Assembly (NCBI RefSeq): GCF_050003625.1
Contig: NC_134399.1
Span: 40,378,671 to 40,442,670 of the forward strand
Source: Haematobia irritans
Taxonomy: Eukaryota > Arthropoda > Insecta > Diptera > Muscidae
Direction of reading: 5' to 3'
DNA: 64,000 bases
Positions 1 to 10,278 of the stretch are shown piece after piece. Every line of letters starts with the position of its first letter. Positions within the stretch are counted from its first letter, which is position 1. The translations under genes and the position numbers were made by a program. A model generated the notes under the pieces. The model did no database searches and had not been told where the DNA came from. It saw only the letters and a program-made list of their open reading frames with translations.

Positions 1-60
1 ATCATCATCGTCAATAAAAAAAATCAATTAAAAAATTTATTTTCTTAATTTTAATTACTA

Positions 61-115
61 ATTAAATTAAATTAAATTAAATTAAATTAAATTAAATTAA
101 ATTAAATTAAATTAA
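61..115. repeat. (ATTAA)n microsatellite
   Basis: Eleven uninterrupted copies of a 5-bp AT-only unit. The surrounding 1-684 is AT-rich with many poor copies of the same motif and no recognisable coding region. Confidence 0.95.
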
Positions 116-684
116 AATTATTTAAAATTACTCAATATTCAATTAAATGTTTCATTGAATATTTTCTAAAATTCAATTAAAATTTTATTTGGTAATATGT
201 TGGAGATATTTTTTGTGTAAAGACAATTTAGTGAATACTTTATTTCAGGAAAAAATTAGCTATATTAAAGACGTACGACTTAAATGGACCTATTCAAATT
301 TCAAAGATGAACATTTTAATTTAATCAATCATCAAAGGCATTTAAAAAAATTAATAAACCAATTAAAAGAATAATATTATTAATTTTTATTATTAATTAA
401 ATTAAATTTTAAATTAATTAAAATTAAAAAAACATTCAATTATATTATTAATTGTATTATTTATTATTATAATGACTGCTTAATTACATTATGTATTTAA
501 ACTTAGCCTTTTCACAAAGATTATTTGTATGAATTTTTCATTGGTTCCTGTTCGCAAATTTAATTGTAGATTTTTTAAAATTCAATTAAAATTTTAACTT
601 TAGCTATAGAATTCTAGAATGAATTTTTTAACTTTCTTTTAATAAACTTTTCTTTTGTTTTTAAAGCTTAGTCTTAAAACTTAA
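116..684. other. AT-rich DNA without recognised features
   Basis: Dominated by AATTAA-type words. The only open frame (189-374) is short, low in complexity and resembles no family I know, so I do not call it. Confidence 0.7.
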
Positions 685-816
685 GTTAGGTTAGGTATAG
701 AGGCAGCCCGATATTTCAGGCTCACTTAGACTATTCAGTCCATTGTGATACCACAGTGGTGAACTTCTCTCTTATCACTGAGTGCTGCCCGATTCTATGT
801 TAAGCTCAATGACAGA
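685..816 (-). mobile_element. SINE 3'-part fragment (tRNA-derived, CCTAA tail)
   Basis: On the minus strand this matches the 3' half of the full-length SINE at 8357-8709, including the GGGCAGCACTCAGTGATAAG segment and the CCTAACCTAAC tail. The tRNA-like head is missing. A second copy begins 23 bp downstream in the same orientation. Confidence 0.85.
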
Positions 817-838
817 GTCTTGAAACTTAGATTAGACG

Positions 839-1080
839 TAGGTTAGGTTAGGTTAAGTGGCAGCCCGATGGGCTCACTTAGACTATTCAGTCCATTGTGA
901 TACCACATTGGTGAACTTCTCTCTTATCACTGAGTGCTGCCCGATTCCATGTTAAACTCAATGGCAAGGGACCTCCTTTTTATAGCCGAGTCCGAACGGC
1001 GTTCCACATTGCAGTGAAACCACTTAGAGAAGCTTTGAAACCCTCAGAAATGTCACCAGCATTACTGAGGTGGGATAATC
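839..1080 (-). mobile_element. SINE, head-truncated copy
   Basis: Minus-strand copy of the SINE family. It runs from the CCTAA tail through the segment equivalent to GTCCGAACGGCGTTCCAC and stops at the GGATTATCCCAC region, so the A and B boxes are lost. It lacks the words TATCA (tail side) present in other copies. With 685-816 it forms two same-direction truncated copies. Confidence 0.85.
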
Positions 1081-2578
1081 GAATTTTTAAAGTTTAATTA
1101 AAAGCTTAAAAATCTGAGTTAGTATAAAATTCGAAAACTGAAATCGATAAGCTTATAAATCCTAGATTGAAAAATGTGTAGCTTCCTCAAAACATCAATG
1201 AAGATCAATTTTTTTAAAATCATTTAATTAATTCTTTTATTGTAGCTGTTTTGAAATTCCTCATAAAATCGTATTATAAGAGTAACCTAAACATTATGAA
1301 AAAAAATTCTTCAAAAATAAATTATATAAATTTGCATTCAGATAAAGTAGGTTATATGGGTTATATTTGTTTTCAATCAGCATTTTTAAGTGCTTCAAAC
1401 AGTGATTTAAAATTTAATTTATTTAAAATTTCCTTTTACGTAGAAAAACACAAGTTATCACCTTTGTGAAATAATTACAAACAAATCTGATTTGTATTAT
1501 TTGTTCAATCTATTAAAATTGTTTTTACTCACTCAGATCGTATATAAATAATTAAAACTAGATTGCCCACCTGAAATGAGAAGAGAAAAAAAAAATGCGA
1601 AAACGATGAATATAAAAATTCGATACAGAAGAGTTCTCTCTCCAACTCAAAGGCAATCATTACAAAAATATGTAAACAAACAAAAACAACAACAACGATA
1701 CCAATGAATTATAAAATAATGCCAATTAAAGGCATGAATGGCATACATTTGACTTTTATTAAGGAAAATAAATTATTTAATGAAATGCCAATTGTTTTTC
1801 TTAAATTATTTTTGTTTTTCTGTGTTTTTTTTCAATTTTTTATTATGTATTTTAAACATAAAATACAAGCAGCAACCCGTCCATTAGGTCATGTATGTAC
1901 ATGTATGAGCGGGTGTGTGTGTGTTTGTTCGTTATTGTATTAACGGTGAAAGTGAGTGGGTGCTTTGCTACTCTGGACTCCATTGTTGACTTATTTATTT
2001 GTTTTATTGTTATTGTTATTTTTATTCATAGATAATAAAATAAATACATGTATAAGTATACGTGTTGAAATACATGTTCTTATTGTGCGCGTGTATGTAA
2101 GAGTTGTTATTTGTGTTGGCCACACAAATGTTTTCACATATCTAAGGTCATATTCCTGTCGTCTTCCTCAAGAAATATGAACGTCTGACAGCCTAACTTT
2201 CCAGCAGGAAAAGCATAACACAACTTTCATGTTTTCGCTAAAATTCTTTCACATGGACTCCAACATGGGGAGTCTATCGAGTTGTTGTTCTTTTTCCTGT
2301 TTTTTGTAAATTTTTTGCTAAGTTTTTTATGACCCAGCAGCAATGTCACATTAAAACGTAAAAAAAGGACCATGACACATAGTGAGCTCCAAACAGAAAA
2401 ATACTTGAAAACGACATGATGTCATGTTGATTTAGTAATGAGTTGTAGATGTTTTTATTAGGCAGTTCGGAATGGGATCTATTAAAATAATATAGACATT
2501 TTCAATTTGATGATCAGTATTTTAGGGTACTCACAACATTATTAGGCGAGTACGAATATTTCACACAATGTAACATAT
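1081..2578. other. No gene recognised; scattered simple sequence
   Basis: Holds a short GT run near 1911-1925 and one piece of an old dispersed repeat (1377-1460). The open frames at 1251, 1704 and 1956 are compositionally biased and unlike any protein family I recognise. Confidence 0.6.
1377..1460 (+). repeat. Dispersed repeat piece, partner at 7868-7950
   Basis: Shares with 7868-7950 a run of matching words in the same order: GTGCTTCAAA-like, TTTAAAATTTAATT and then CCTTTTACGTAGAAAAACAC. The two segments lie about 6.5 kb apart in the same orientation. Neither is inside a recognised element. Confidence 0.6.
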
Positions 2579-2643
2579 GAAACCATTTGGAGAAGCTTTG
2601 AAACTCTCAGAAATCTCATCAGCATTTCTGAGAGGAGATAAAC
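2579..2643 (-). mobile_element. Decayed SINE relic
   Basis: Matches the internal SINE stretch equivalent to AGAAGCTTTGAAACYCTCAG followed by the CACCAGCATT segment, with several substitutions. No tail or tRNA head remains. Confidence 0.7.
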
Positions 2644-2769
2644 CATAACAGAAGAAGAGTTTGGTGTACGTTCATGTTAACCATTTCAACACAATTGGCT
2701 CACTGTACTCCCCCCACATCATTCCCCTAAAATGTTCTTTGTATTCCTATTCTTCCGTTAAACCAAAAC

Positions 2770-3110
2770 ACTTTTCTATAATTGCTGAAACTCACTCTCT
2801 TGCTCCCATCAATGTTCTCCCAATGACTCTAAAACTGGTGGACTTATACCATAATAATAAAAGAAAAAGAACCAACCAAACAAATGTCACCAAAACTTAA
2901 GCAACTACAAGCTACGTTTTTATTTTAACTGCAAATTCTTTCCCTTATCCTTATCACAATTAGAACAAGTCCACATACATATATTGTTTTGCCCAAAGTC
3001 CACAAATTTATACACAATATTTTTCTACTACTACCATTGTTTTACCTCATTCTCTGGCTTTCAATGATCTCCCAATAGATCTCAAACTGTTGTACTATTG
3101 CCAAATAACT
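2770..3110 (-). repeat. Degenerate dispersed repeat, two adjacent partial copies
   Basis: Segments near 2795-2850 and 3040-3100 each contain CTCCCAATRRMTCT-like words after a pyrimidine-rich stretch. They match 43515-43600 and, in the opposite orientation, 39337-39520 and 46785-46965. Divergence is high, so this is an old family; ends cannot be set. Confidence 0.45.
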
Positions 3111-3910
3111 CTCAATCAAATTACTCATTGTTTAAATTTCAATTGTATCAAATTAAATTGGTTCGACATATCTTCTAAAAATAATCATTGGACCGATATA
3201 AATTTTGCACTACTCTCATGTGAGCTTAATATGAACCCAGAAAATTGTTTGTGCATTAAAACAATACATACTAACCTACATGACACCTGAAACATGAGTG
3301 TATTGGAATAAATTTGATGAATAAGGGTCCCCGGTACTATAACATTTTATTATTTTTAAATAATAATCAAATAAAAAAAAATAAATAAACAATAATTAAA
3401 TCGTTTAACAGCGCTATCGCTTGCAGACTAGGTATTAGTATGGGGTCGTAGATTAATTTCCCATAAAAAAGTGTTACCCCCCATATACAAAAAAGTTAAA
3501 GAAAACTTCAAGCCTAAGTTTGCCATATAAATTCATTCGATAAACTGTCAATAATTTGTTTTGCATATAGGCATTTATTTTTAAAAACGAAAATTTATTA
3601 AGGAACAACAAATCAATTTAGCATAAAAAGTAAACTTCAAATTTATGGAAAACATAACAACATGAAAGCATAATACGTTTATGTCACTGTATACACGAAC
3701 AAAACTTACTTTTCTCACGATTGAAATTTTAGATAACAAATATTCCCCTTTTTAAAAAAGTATATTCTTTAGGAGCATACAAAATCTAAATTTACAAAAT
3801 TACTAGCAGCATTTACGCTAATTTTTTATTTCCTCTTAAATATCAGTTTGTTAGGGCAACAAAATTATTTTCGTTCTAAAATTTGGTTCCAGGGAAACTG
3901 ACTCTATTTT
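3111..3910. other. No feature recognised
   Basis: AT-rich DNA between a dispersed repeat and the DINE-like element. No open frame of note, tRNA-like box or inverted repeat seen. Confidence 0.6.
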
Positions 3911-4164
3911 TATACCCTCCACCATAGGATGGGGGTATATTAACTTTGTCATTCCGTTTGTAACACATCGAAATATTGCTCTAAGACCCCATAAAGTATA
4001 TATATTCTGGGTCGTGGTGAAATTCTGAGTCGATCTGAGCATGTCCGTCCGTCCGTCCGTCCGTCTGTTGAAATCACGCTAACTTCCGAACGAAACAAGC
4101 TATCGACTTGAAACTTGGCACAATTAGTTGTTATTGATGTAGGTCGAATGGTATTGCAAATGGG

Positions 4165-5000
4165 CCATATCGGTCCACTTTTACGTATAGCCCCCATATA
4201 AACGGACCCCCAAATTTGGCTTGCGATTGCTCTAAAAGAAGCAAATTTCATCCGATCCGGCTGAAATTTGGTACATGGTGTTAGTATATGGTTTCTAACA
4301 ACCATGCAAAAATTTGTCCATATCGGTCCACTTTTACGTATAGCCCCCATATAAACGGACCCCCAAATTTGGCTTGCGATTGCTCTAAAAGAAGCAAATT
4401 TCATCCGATCCGGCTGAAATTTGGTACATGGTGTTAGTATATGGTTTCTAACAACCATGCAAAAATTTGTCCATATCGGTCCACTTTTACGTATAGCCCC
4501 CATATAAACGGACCCCCAAATTTGGCTTGCGATTGCTCTAAAAGAAGCAAATTTCATCCGATCCGGCTGAAATTTGGTACATGGTGTTAGTATATGGTCT
4601 CTAACTACCATGCAAAAATTGGTCCATATCGGTCCACTTTTACCTATAGCCCCCATATAAACCGATCCCCAGATTTGGCTTGTGGAGCCTCTAAGAGAAG
4701 CATATTTCATCCAATCCGGCTGAAATTTGGTACATGGTGTTGGTATATGGTCTCTAACAATCATGCAAAAATTGGTCCACATCGGTCCATAATTATATAT
4801 AGCCCCCATATAAACCGATCCTCAGATTTGAACTCCGGAGCCACTTGGACGAGCAAAATTCATCCGATCCGGTTGAAATTTGCAACGTGGTGTTTATATA
4901 TGGCCGCTAATAACCATGCCAAAATTGGTCCATATCGGTCTATAGTTATATATAGCCGATCCCCAATCACACAAAAATTGGTCCATATCGGTTCATAATC
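4165..5000 (-). repeat. 153-bp tandem array inside the DINE-like element
   Basis: The word CCATATCGGTCC (or one-base variants) begins at 4165, 4318, 4471, 4624, 4777 and 4930, exactly 153 bp apart each time, followed by a shortened unit near 4982. The three units from 4165 to about 4620 are nearly identical, the outer ones more diverged. Because 153 is 3 x 51, a frame free of stops stays open across units and gives a 51-residue peptide repeat on both strands. Confidence 0.95.
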
Positions 5001-5037
5001 ATGCTTGCCACTCGAGCAAAAATAATCTAGCAAAATT

Positions 5038-5277
5038 TGTCGAAATTTTATTCCTATAGAAAATTTTGTCAAATTTTATTTCTATAGAAAATTTTGGCAA
5101 AATTTTATTTCTGTAGAAAATGTTGTCAAAATTGTAATTCTATAGAGAATGTTGTCAAAATTTTAAATCTTTTGAAAATTTAGTAAAAATTTTATTTCTA
5201 TAGAAAATTTTGTCCAAATTTTACTTCTATAGAAAATGTTGTCAAAATTTTATTTCTATAGAAAATTTTGTCAAACT
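5038..5277 (-). repeat. 29-bp tandem repeat array
   Basis: Eight or nine degenerate copies of a 29-bp unit containing the palindrome TTTCTATAGAAA followed by ATTTTGTCAAAATTTTA. The same unit makes the array at 60256-60502 in the sister element and the large array at 24290-25190 in a hAT-like element. Confidence 0.9.
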
Positions 5278-5509
5278 TAATTATATACGTATTTAATCGG
5301 CCATTTTAAGTTTAATATATACCACGTATGGACTAAGTGGTATATATTACGGTATTAGGAAGTTTTAAGATACCTTGTCATCGGCAAAAGTTACCGCAAC
5401 CCAAGTAAATCGATTGTGGATGACAGTCTTCAGTAGAAGTTTCTACGCAATCCATGGTGGAGGGTACATAAGCTTCGGCCTGGCCGAACTTACGGCCGTA
5501 TATACTTGT

Positions 5510-6028
5510 TTTATTTTCTTTTATTAAAATTACAAATTATATTTACATTATAAATCAAAAAGAGCAAAAATCACTAAAAATTAAATTATAATTTTGGTCC
5601 CTTTGATATAATGTACAAATTATTAAAATATGTGGTAAAATAAAAAGTATTTCATATAAATACACGATTACCTTTAAAACTTGCAAATTCAATTAAAAAC
5701 AGTCATATGAAATTTAATATGACTGTTGAAATCAACACCTAGTTTAATTCGAAATAAAATTCAATAGATTAGCCCAGTTATTTAATATTGTTTTATAAAA
5801 ATACATAACAAAATTTAGGTGAATTAACTACGCATTGGAAGACTAGTATTTAAAAACACAATATAAGCTAATAACAGTGAAATTTAGTTTTCTTATTTCA
5901 AAGCGAAATGTAGTAAAGCTGTAATTATTAAGGAATATTTTTCTATAAATATATTTATTTTATTATTTAAATACATAAAATCTCCAACCCCTGACCATAC
6001 TCGCTTTAACCGTCTATTAAGGCCTTTG
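5510..6028. other. No feature recognised
   Basis: AT-rich DNA between the DINE-like element and the LINE insertion. Nothing supportable seen. Confidence 0.6.
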
Positions 6029-6608
6029 TTCATGCATAGGTTAGGTTAGGTTAAGTTGAAGAGAGGAGTTGGATTTCTCCGTCTCATGTCATATGACATA
6101 CACCTAAGCCAGAAATAGGCTTGTTGTGCGCTCTAGTTTATAATTATAACCCCATGCCTATTTTAAGAATTCTGTGCTTTCGACGAATTCCTTAATTTGT
6201 TTCCATTTTACTCCCTTCAATCGGTTTAAATTTGGAATGTTTTCGAGTCCCAAATGTTGGGACCTGTATCTTGTAAATGCCGGGCAGTGACACAGATAAT
6301 GTTCAAGTGTCTCTTCGTCCTCTCCACATGCCCTGCATAAACTATCATTTATTACACCTATACGGTGCAAGTGAGCCCTGAGGTCCAAGTGTCCCGTGAT
6401 GATTCCAATAGCCCTACTGATCGTACTCCTACTCTCCTTCAGTAGTTCTTTTGTTTTATTTTCATCGGAATCTCCCCATATGATCTTCGTGGTCCTTCCG
6501 ACTATTTCACTGTTCCACAGCTCTACATGTGCTCGCTTCGCCCACACTTTTAACTCGGACCGTGTAGCCCCAAAGGGCTTGGGGTTATCCAAGTTTACTT
6601 CATGCATA
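6029..6608 (-). mobile_element. 5'-truncated LINE with 10-bp target duplication
   Basis: TTCATGCATA occurs at 6029-6038 and again at 6599-6608, bounding a 560-bp minus-strand LINE tail. The 3' end is CAACTTAACCTAACCTAACC, directly against the duplication. Internal content is the C-terminus of ORF2 plus about 120 bp of 3' UTR. A perfect duplication and an open reading frame point to a fairly recent insertion made by target-primed reverse transcription that stopped early. Confidence 0.9.
6158..6598 (-). pseudogene. LINE ORF2 C-terminal fragment (post-RT/RNase H tail with Cys-His motif)
   Basis: About 146 residues of the C-terminus of a non-LTR retrotransposon reverse-transcriptase polyprotein. 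Visible marks are ITGHLDLRAHLHRIG, then a C-x2-C ... H-x3-C-x-C motif (CRACGE ... HYLCHCPAF), the usual Cys-His signature near the end of ORF2 in RNase H-bearing fly LINEs. The frame is open to its TAA. The apparent ATG at 6607-6605 and the first three codons lie in the target duplication, not in the LINE, so this is a truncated copy with an accidental start. Endonuclease, RT and RNase H domains are absent. I cannot fix the clade from this fragment (I, Jockey or a relative). Confidence 0.88.
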
Positions 6609-6888
6609 CAAAATACGAAGTTGTTATTGTGATGGCTTTAACACATTCTCTTATTCTCTCACCCAATGTCTTACAAACTGTTTTCTCCAAGGCAGGCTGG
6701 CCAGTTGTCATTGTCAGCAGTAATAAAAGACAATTACAAGATGCAACACAAATGCAGACAACTGGCTCTCAAACCAAAACAATAACTGCAAAATTTTATC
6801 AATTAAAACTAGATTCAATTTAAAAATTAAAGTAATTCACCATGTCTAGGGAAAAATTATCTTTCTATTGATACCGTGTATAAATATA
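6609..6888. other. Unique DNA with a faint dispersed-repeat match
   Basis: Near 6630-6700 the pyrimidine-rich words ATTCTCTTATTCTCTCACCC and the following AATGTCTTACAAACTG resemble the old family at 2770-3110 and 43515-43600. The match is short and may be chance. Confidence 0.3.
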
Positions 6889-7825
6889 AAGGGTGATTTG
6901 TTAAGAGCTTGATAACTTTTTTTTTTAAAAAAAACGCATAAAATTTGCAAAATCTCATCGGTTCTTTATTTGAAACGTTAGATTGGTCCATGACATTTAC
7001 TTTTTGAAGATAATTTCATTTAAATGTTGACCGCGGCTGCGTCTTAGGTGGTCCATTCGGAAAGTCCAATTTTGGGCAACTTTTTCGAGCATTTCGGCCG
7101 GAATAGCCCGAATTTCTTCGGAAATGTTGTCTTCCAAAGCTGGAATAGTTGCTGGCTTATTTCTGTAGACTTTAGACTTGATGTAGCCCCACAAAAAAAA
7201 AAAGTCTAAAGGCGTCAAATCGCATGATCTTGGTGGCCAACTTACCGGTCCATTTCTTGAGATGAATTGTTCTCCGAAGTTTTCCTTCAAAATGGCCATA
7301 GAATCGCGAGCTGTGTGGCATGTAGCGCCATCTTGTTGAAACCACATGTCAACCAAGTTCAGTTCTTCCATTTTTGGCAACAAAAAGTTTGTTAGCATCG
7401 AACGATAGCGATCGCCATTCACCGTAACGTTGCGTCCATCAGCATCTTTGAAAAAATACGGTCCAATGATTCCACCAGCGTACAAACCACACCAAACAGT
7501 GCATTTTTCGGGATGCATGGGCAGTTCTTGAACGGCTTCTGGTTGCTCTTCACTCCAAATGCGGCAATTTTGCTTATTTACGTAGCCATTCAACCAGAAA
7601 TGAGCCTCATCGCTGAACAAAATTTGTCGATAAAAAAGCGGATTTTCTGCCACTGATTTTGGTAATAAAATTCAATGATTTGCAAGCGTTGCTCGTTAGT
7701 AAGTCTATTCATGATGAAATGTCAAAGCATACTGAGCATCTTTCTCTTTGACACCATGTCTGAAATCCCACGTGATCTGTCAAATACTAATGCATGAAAA
7801 TCCTAACCTCAAAAGAATCACCCTT
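6889..7825 (-). mobile_element. DD41D (rosa-type) mariner derivative, copy 1
   Basis: Flanked by TA (6887-6888 and 7826-7827), the duplication typical of Tc1/mariner elements. Termini are imperfect inverted repeats starting AAGGGTGATT. On the minus strand it carries a short N-terminal start (ATG at 7712) and a DDE-domain frame (7653-6997), with the DNA-binding region between them deleted. Copy 2 at 10279-11212 has the identical deletion and lies in opposite orientation 2.45 kb away. Confidence 0.9.
6997..7653 (-). pseudogene. DD41D transposase, catalytic domain only
   Basis: Frame of 218 codons covering the DDE/D domain of a mariner-like transposase. First Asp in ILFSDEAHFW, second in WFQQDGATCHTAR, third in DLTPLDFFF; 41 residues separate the second and third, the spacing that defines the rosa family first described in tephritid flies. 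The paired helix-turn-helix DNA-binding region, about 130 residues in relatives, is missing. The frame opens with GTG directly at the deletion joint and has no ATG before the first catalytic Asp. The element's own start (ATG at 7712) is in another frame. One extra Phe codon (LDFFFLWG against LDYFLWG in copy 2) sits in an A-run. Not expected to give an active enzyme. Confidence 0.88.
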
Positions 7826-7827
7826 TA

Positions 7828-8344
7828 TATATATATTTTTTTGTAATCCATACTAATTTATTTAAACAAAAATGTGCTTCAAATAGTTATTTAAAATTTA
7901 ATTAATTTTAATTTTCCTTTTACGTAGAAAAACACAAATCAAAAATGACCGTCTTTAATTTGTATTAATTACGTTTTGTGTTGACAGAATTCCAAACTTC
8001 ATTCCATACCAATTTTTTTGCATGAGTGTATTATCCATCGCAGTTTTTTTTTCGTTACGCAAACACGCAAAATATGGTGTTTTCATTTCAGATTTGCTAG
8101 TGTAAAAGTTTGCTTCAGAATCGCTTTATTGCTTTTACTCTGGCCAGCATAGTAATAGAGTTTTATTGTTTTTAATAAAAGCAAACATCATCTGACCACT
8201 GGTAAACCGCTTAAAAACCAAACAACAAAGTTTTTGCCAGAATACCAATAATGGAAAAGCATGCTGTTACAAGAGAACGCACAAAGCAAGAGTATGGTGG
8301 GTGCTAAACGAATTTGTAGACAAAAAAGTTTCTTTTGTTTTTGT
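7828..8344. other. No gene; dispersed repeat partner at 7868-7950
   Basis: Apart from the 7868-7950 similarity to 1377-1460 nothing is recognised. The remainder is unique AT-rich DNA. Confidence 0.6.
7868..7950 (+). repeat. Dispersed repeat piece, partner at 1377-1460
   Basis: See the partner at 1377-1460: the best shared word is CCTTTTACGTAGAAAAACAC, preceded in both by a TTTAAAATTTAATT block. Confidence 0.6.
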
Positions 8345-8719
8345 CCTACATAGCCACGGGAGCCACCGTGGTGCAATGGTTAGCATGCCCGCCTTGCATA
8401 CACAAGGTCGTGGGTTCGATTCCTGCTACGACCGAACACCAAAAAGTTTTTCAGCGGTGGATTATCCCACCTCAGTAATGCTGGTGACATTTCTGAGGGT
8501 TTCAAAGCTTCTCTAAGTGGTTTCACTGCAATGTGGAACGCCGTTCGGACTCGGCTATAAAAAGGAGGTCCCTTGTCATTGAGCTTAACATGGAATCGGG
8601 CAGCACTCAGTGATAAGAGAGAAGTTCACCACTGTGGTATCACAATGGACTGAATAGTCTAAGTGAGCCTGATACATCGGGCTGCCACATAACCTAACCT
8701 AACCTAACCTACATAGCCA
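8345..8719 (+). mobile_element. Full-length tRNA-derived SINE with target duplication
   Basis: Target duplication CCTACATAGCCA at 8345-8356 and 8708-8719. The head holds a pol III A box TGGTGCAATGG (8369-8379) and B box GGTTCGATTCC (8413-8423), 33 bp apart, as in a tRNA gene. A tRNA-unrelated body follows, ending in CCTAACCTAACCTAACCT. The tail type matches the LINE at 6039-6598, suggesting that such a LINE supplies the reverse transcriptase (inference). This is the reference copy for the fragments at 685, 839, 2579, 16276, 45450, 49042, 49418 and 51549. Confidence 0.95.
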
Positions 8720-10278
8720 GAGCAACTACGTTTGCTTCAGTTTCTAAATTCAGAAAAACTTCCTCCGATATGTTAGGTTATCTATTGCTAAAGGCACACT
8801 CGGACCTTGATTTTGAGCGGACACCGTCATTGAATCCATTACCCTACTTCCTTCTGATGAATTTTTCCTTTCAATATTTTTGAATTTACAGTGATATGGA
8901 AATTGCATTTAGTTACCTTCTGCCTCTTTTCCTCCTTCTCACGATGAACTACCGAATAACTGATTGCCTGACATCTATCGCTACTGGTGTTTACTCATAT
9001 TTATTGGCATGTTAACATTGCCACAACACTCTAAGGCAACCACAAAATTGAAAATTTGACCAAATTAGAATCCACCCAAATCCAATTACTTAAAACTTCG
9101 CTTACATGCCATTTATTAGCGCTTTAAAGAATCCTCGAAACCTTCGTAGCATAGCCCAAAGCACAATAGCGATGGTAAAGATGATTGCGATGATGATGAT
9201 GGCTGCCCATTCTCTAAGAGGCGAGTTGAAGACCACATACGGAGTTATTTACGTACGCAAATTAACCCTTCGCACCCATCATAAGGCGGACCCATATTAT
9301 GCAATGTCATACCGAAAGGAGTCATTACGGGGAGAGAATGTTAACAAGCGCCATCAACAAACGTCAGGCTCAAGATATAAAGCCACATGGACATTCTGTT
9401 TAGACAACCCTTATTAAAAGGTCATTAAAATGCTGGTTCATTTCAATATTTTAACAGGAAATACCAACAATGATGAGCGAACATACAGCCACATACACAC
9501 AGGAGTGCATAGAACACGTGTCACAAGCATAAAACGCACTCATCCCTAACATAATCCTCTCTGGATCTCTGCTATTAGCTAGCAAATGACAGCAAGCTTA
9601 AGGCTTGATGATATGTGTGAATTGATATGAGAGAATAAGGCTTGTGATTGTATTTGGGATATCTCACTCCCCTTCTCTTATATTAGAGCTAATTTGCAAA
9701 GCAAGGGATCTATATTGAAAAAAACGAATGTTAAAAATAATAGAGCTTTTTGTGAAAGCAGTTGGGATAATAAGAAATAACTCAAACAGTGAACTGCAAA
9801 TAAACCCCTCTGGAAATGGTCTTCCTAGCAGATTTACCACAGCCCTAAGGATAATTGCTGCATGAGTTTTTTTTTTGCATGACATTAACACAAATTGCCT
9901 CAAAAACCCCTTCAACCTTTTTCTCTTTGCCAAGAGGAGTAAGAGGAGTGTGAAAACAGATTTGACACCAAACAAAACAAAGTCAGGCATTCAACTGCAA
10001 ACTTGAAATTATAAACAGTACTCTTCTAGGGTGAAGGGAGAGAGATTGTTAGTTGTCACAACCGAGGATTACATGCTTAATCGATATAATGCGCCAGCAC
10101 TAAAATGCACGATTAGAAGGTTAAATTTATTTTTTTTTTGTTTGTAGAGAAGCCATAAATACGGAGACATAAAATGGATAAAACTTAATTTAGTTATTTT
10201 TTTGTCTCATACAAAAACATTAATCCTGCAAAGGGACAAAGAACTTTGTCCCCATTGAATAAAAGAAGGCAACAAGTA
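8720..10278. other. No feature recognised
   Basis: Less AT-rich than its surroundings, single-copy within the window. A 103-codon frame at 9106-9417 has no family resemblance I can name, no obvious splice context and a low-complexity MMMM run, so it is not called. Confidence 0.55.

Larger units (their letters stand above)
3911..5509 (-). mobile_element. Complete DINE-1/mini-me-like element (Helentron-type, non-autonomous)
   Basis: Read on the minus strand it begins ACAAGTATATACGGCCGTAA, then a 7-bp-stem hairpin TTCGGCC-A-GGCCGAA, then TACCCTCCACCAT. Next come a 29-bp tandem array (5038-5277), a 153-bp array (4165-5000), a conserved block with the GTCY-type microsatellite (4044-4066 on plus, CCGT repeats), and a 3' end where ATGGTGGAGGGTA is the inverse of the 5' TACCCTCCACCAT. 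Subterminal inverted repeats, an internal tandem array and a GTCY microsatellite are the plan described for dipteran DINE-1/mini-me elements, attributed to the Helentron branch of Helitrons. I infer membership from this plan only. It encodes nothing of its own; the 286-codon frame at 3949-4809 is the array read in frame. Confidence 0.75.

Noticed and set aside
685..700. TTAGG repeats as insect telomeric sequence (also 839-855, 6038-6052, 8692-8710)
   Set aside because: Only two to four units each, always at the 3' end of a SINE or LINE; flies lack TTAGG telomeres.
3949..4809. 286-codon minus-strand open frame as a protein gene
   Set aside because: It is the 153-bp (51-codon) tandem array read in phase. 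The opposite strand is open too, and every array copy in the window gives the same peptide repeat.
9106..9417. 103-codon frame as a host gene or exon
   Set aside because: No recognisable domain, low-complexity methionine run, no convincing splice signals or neighbours.
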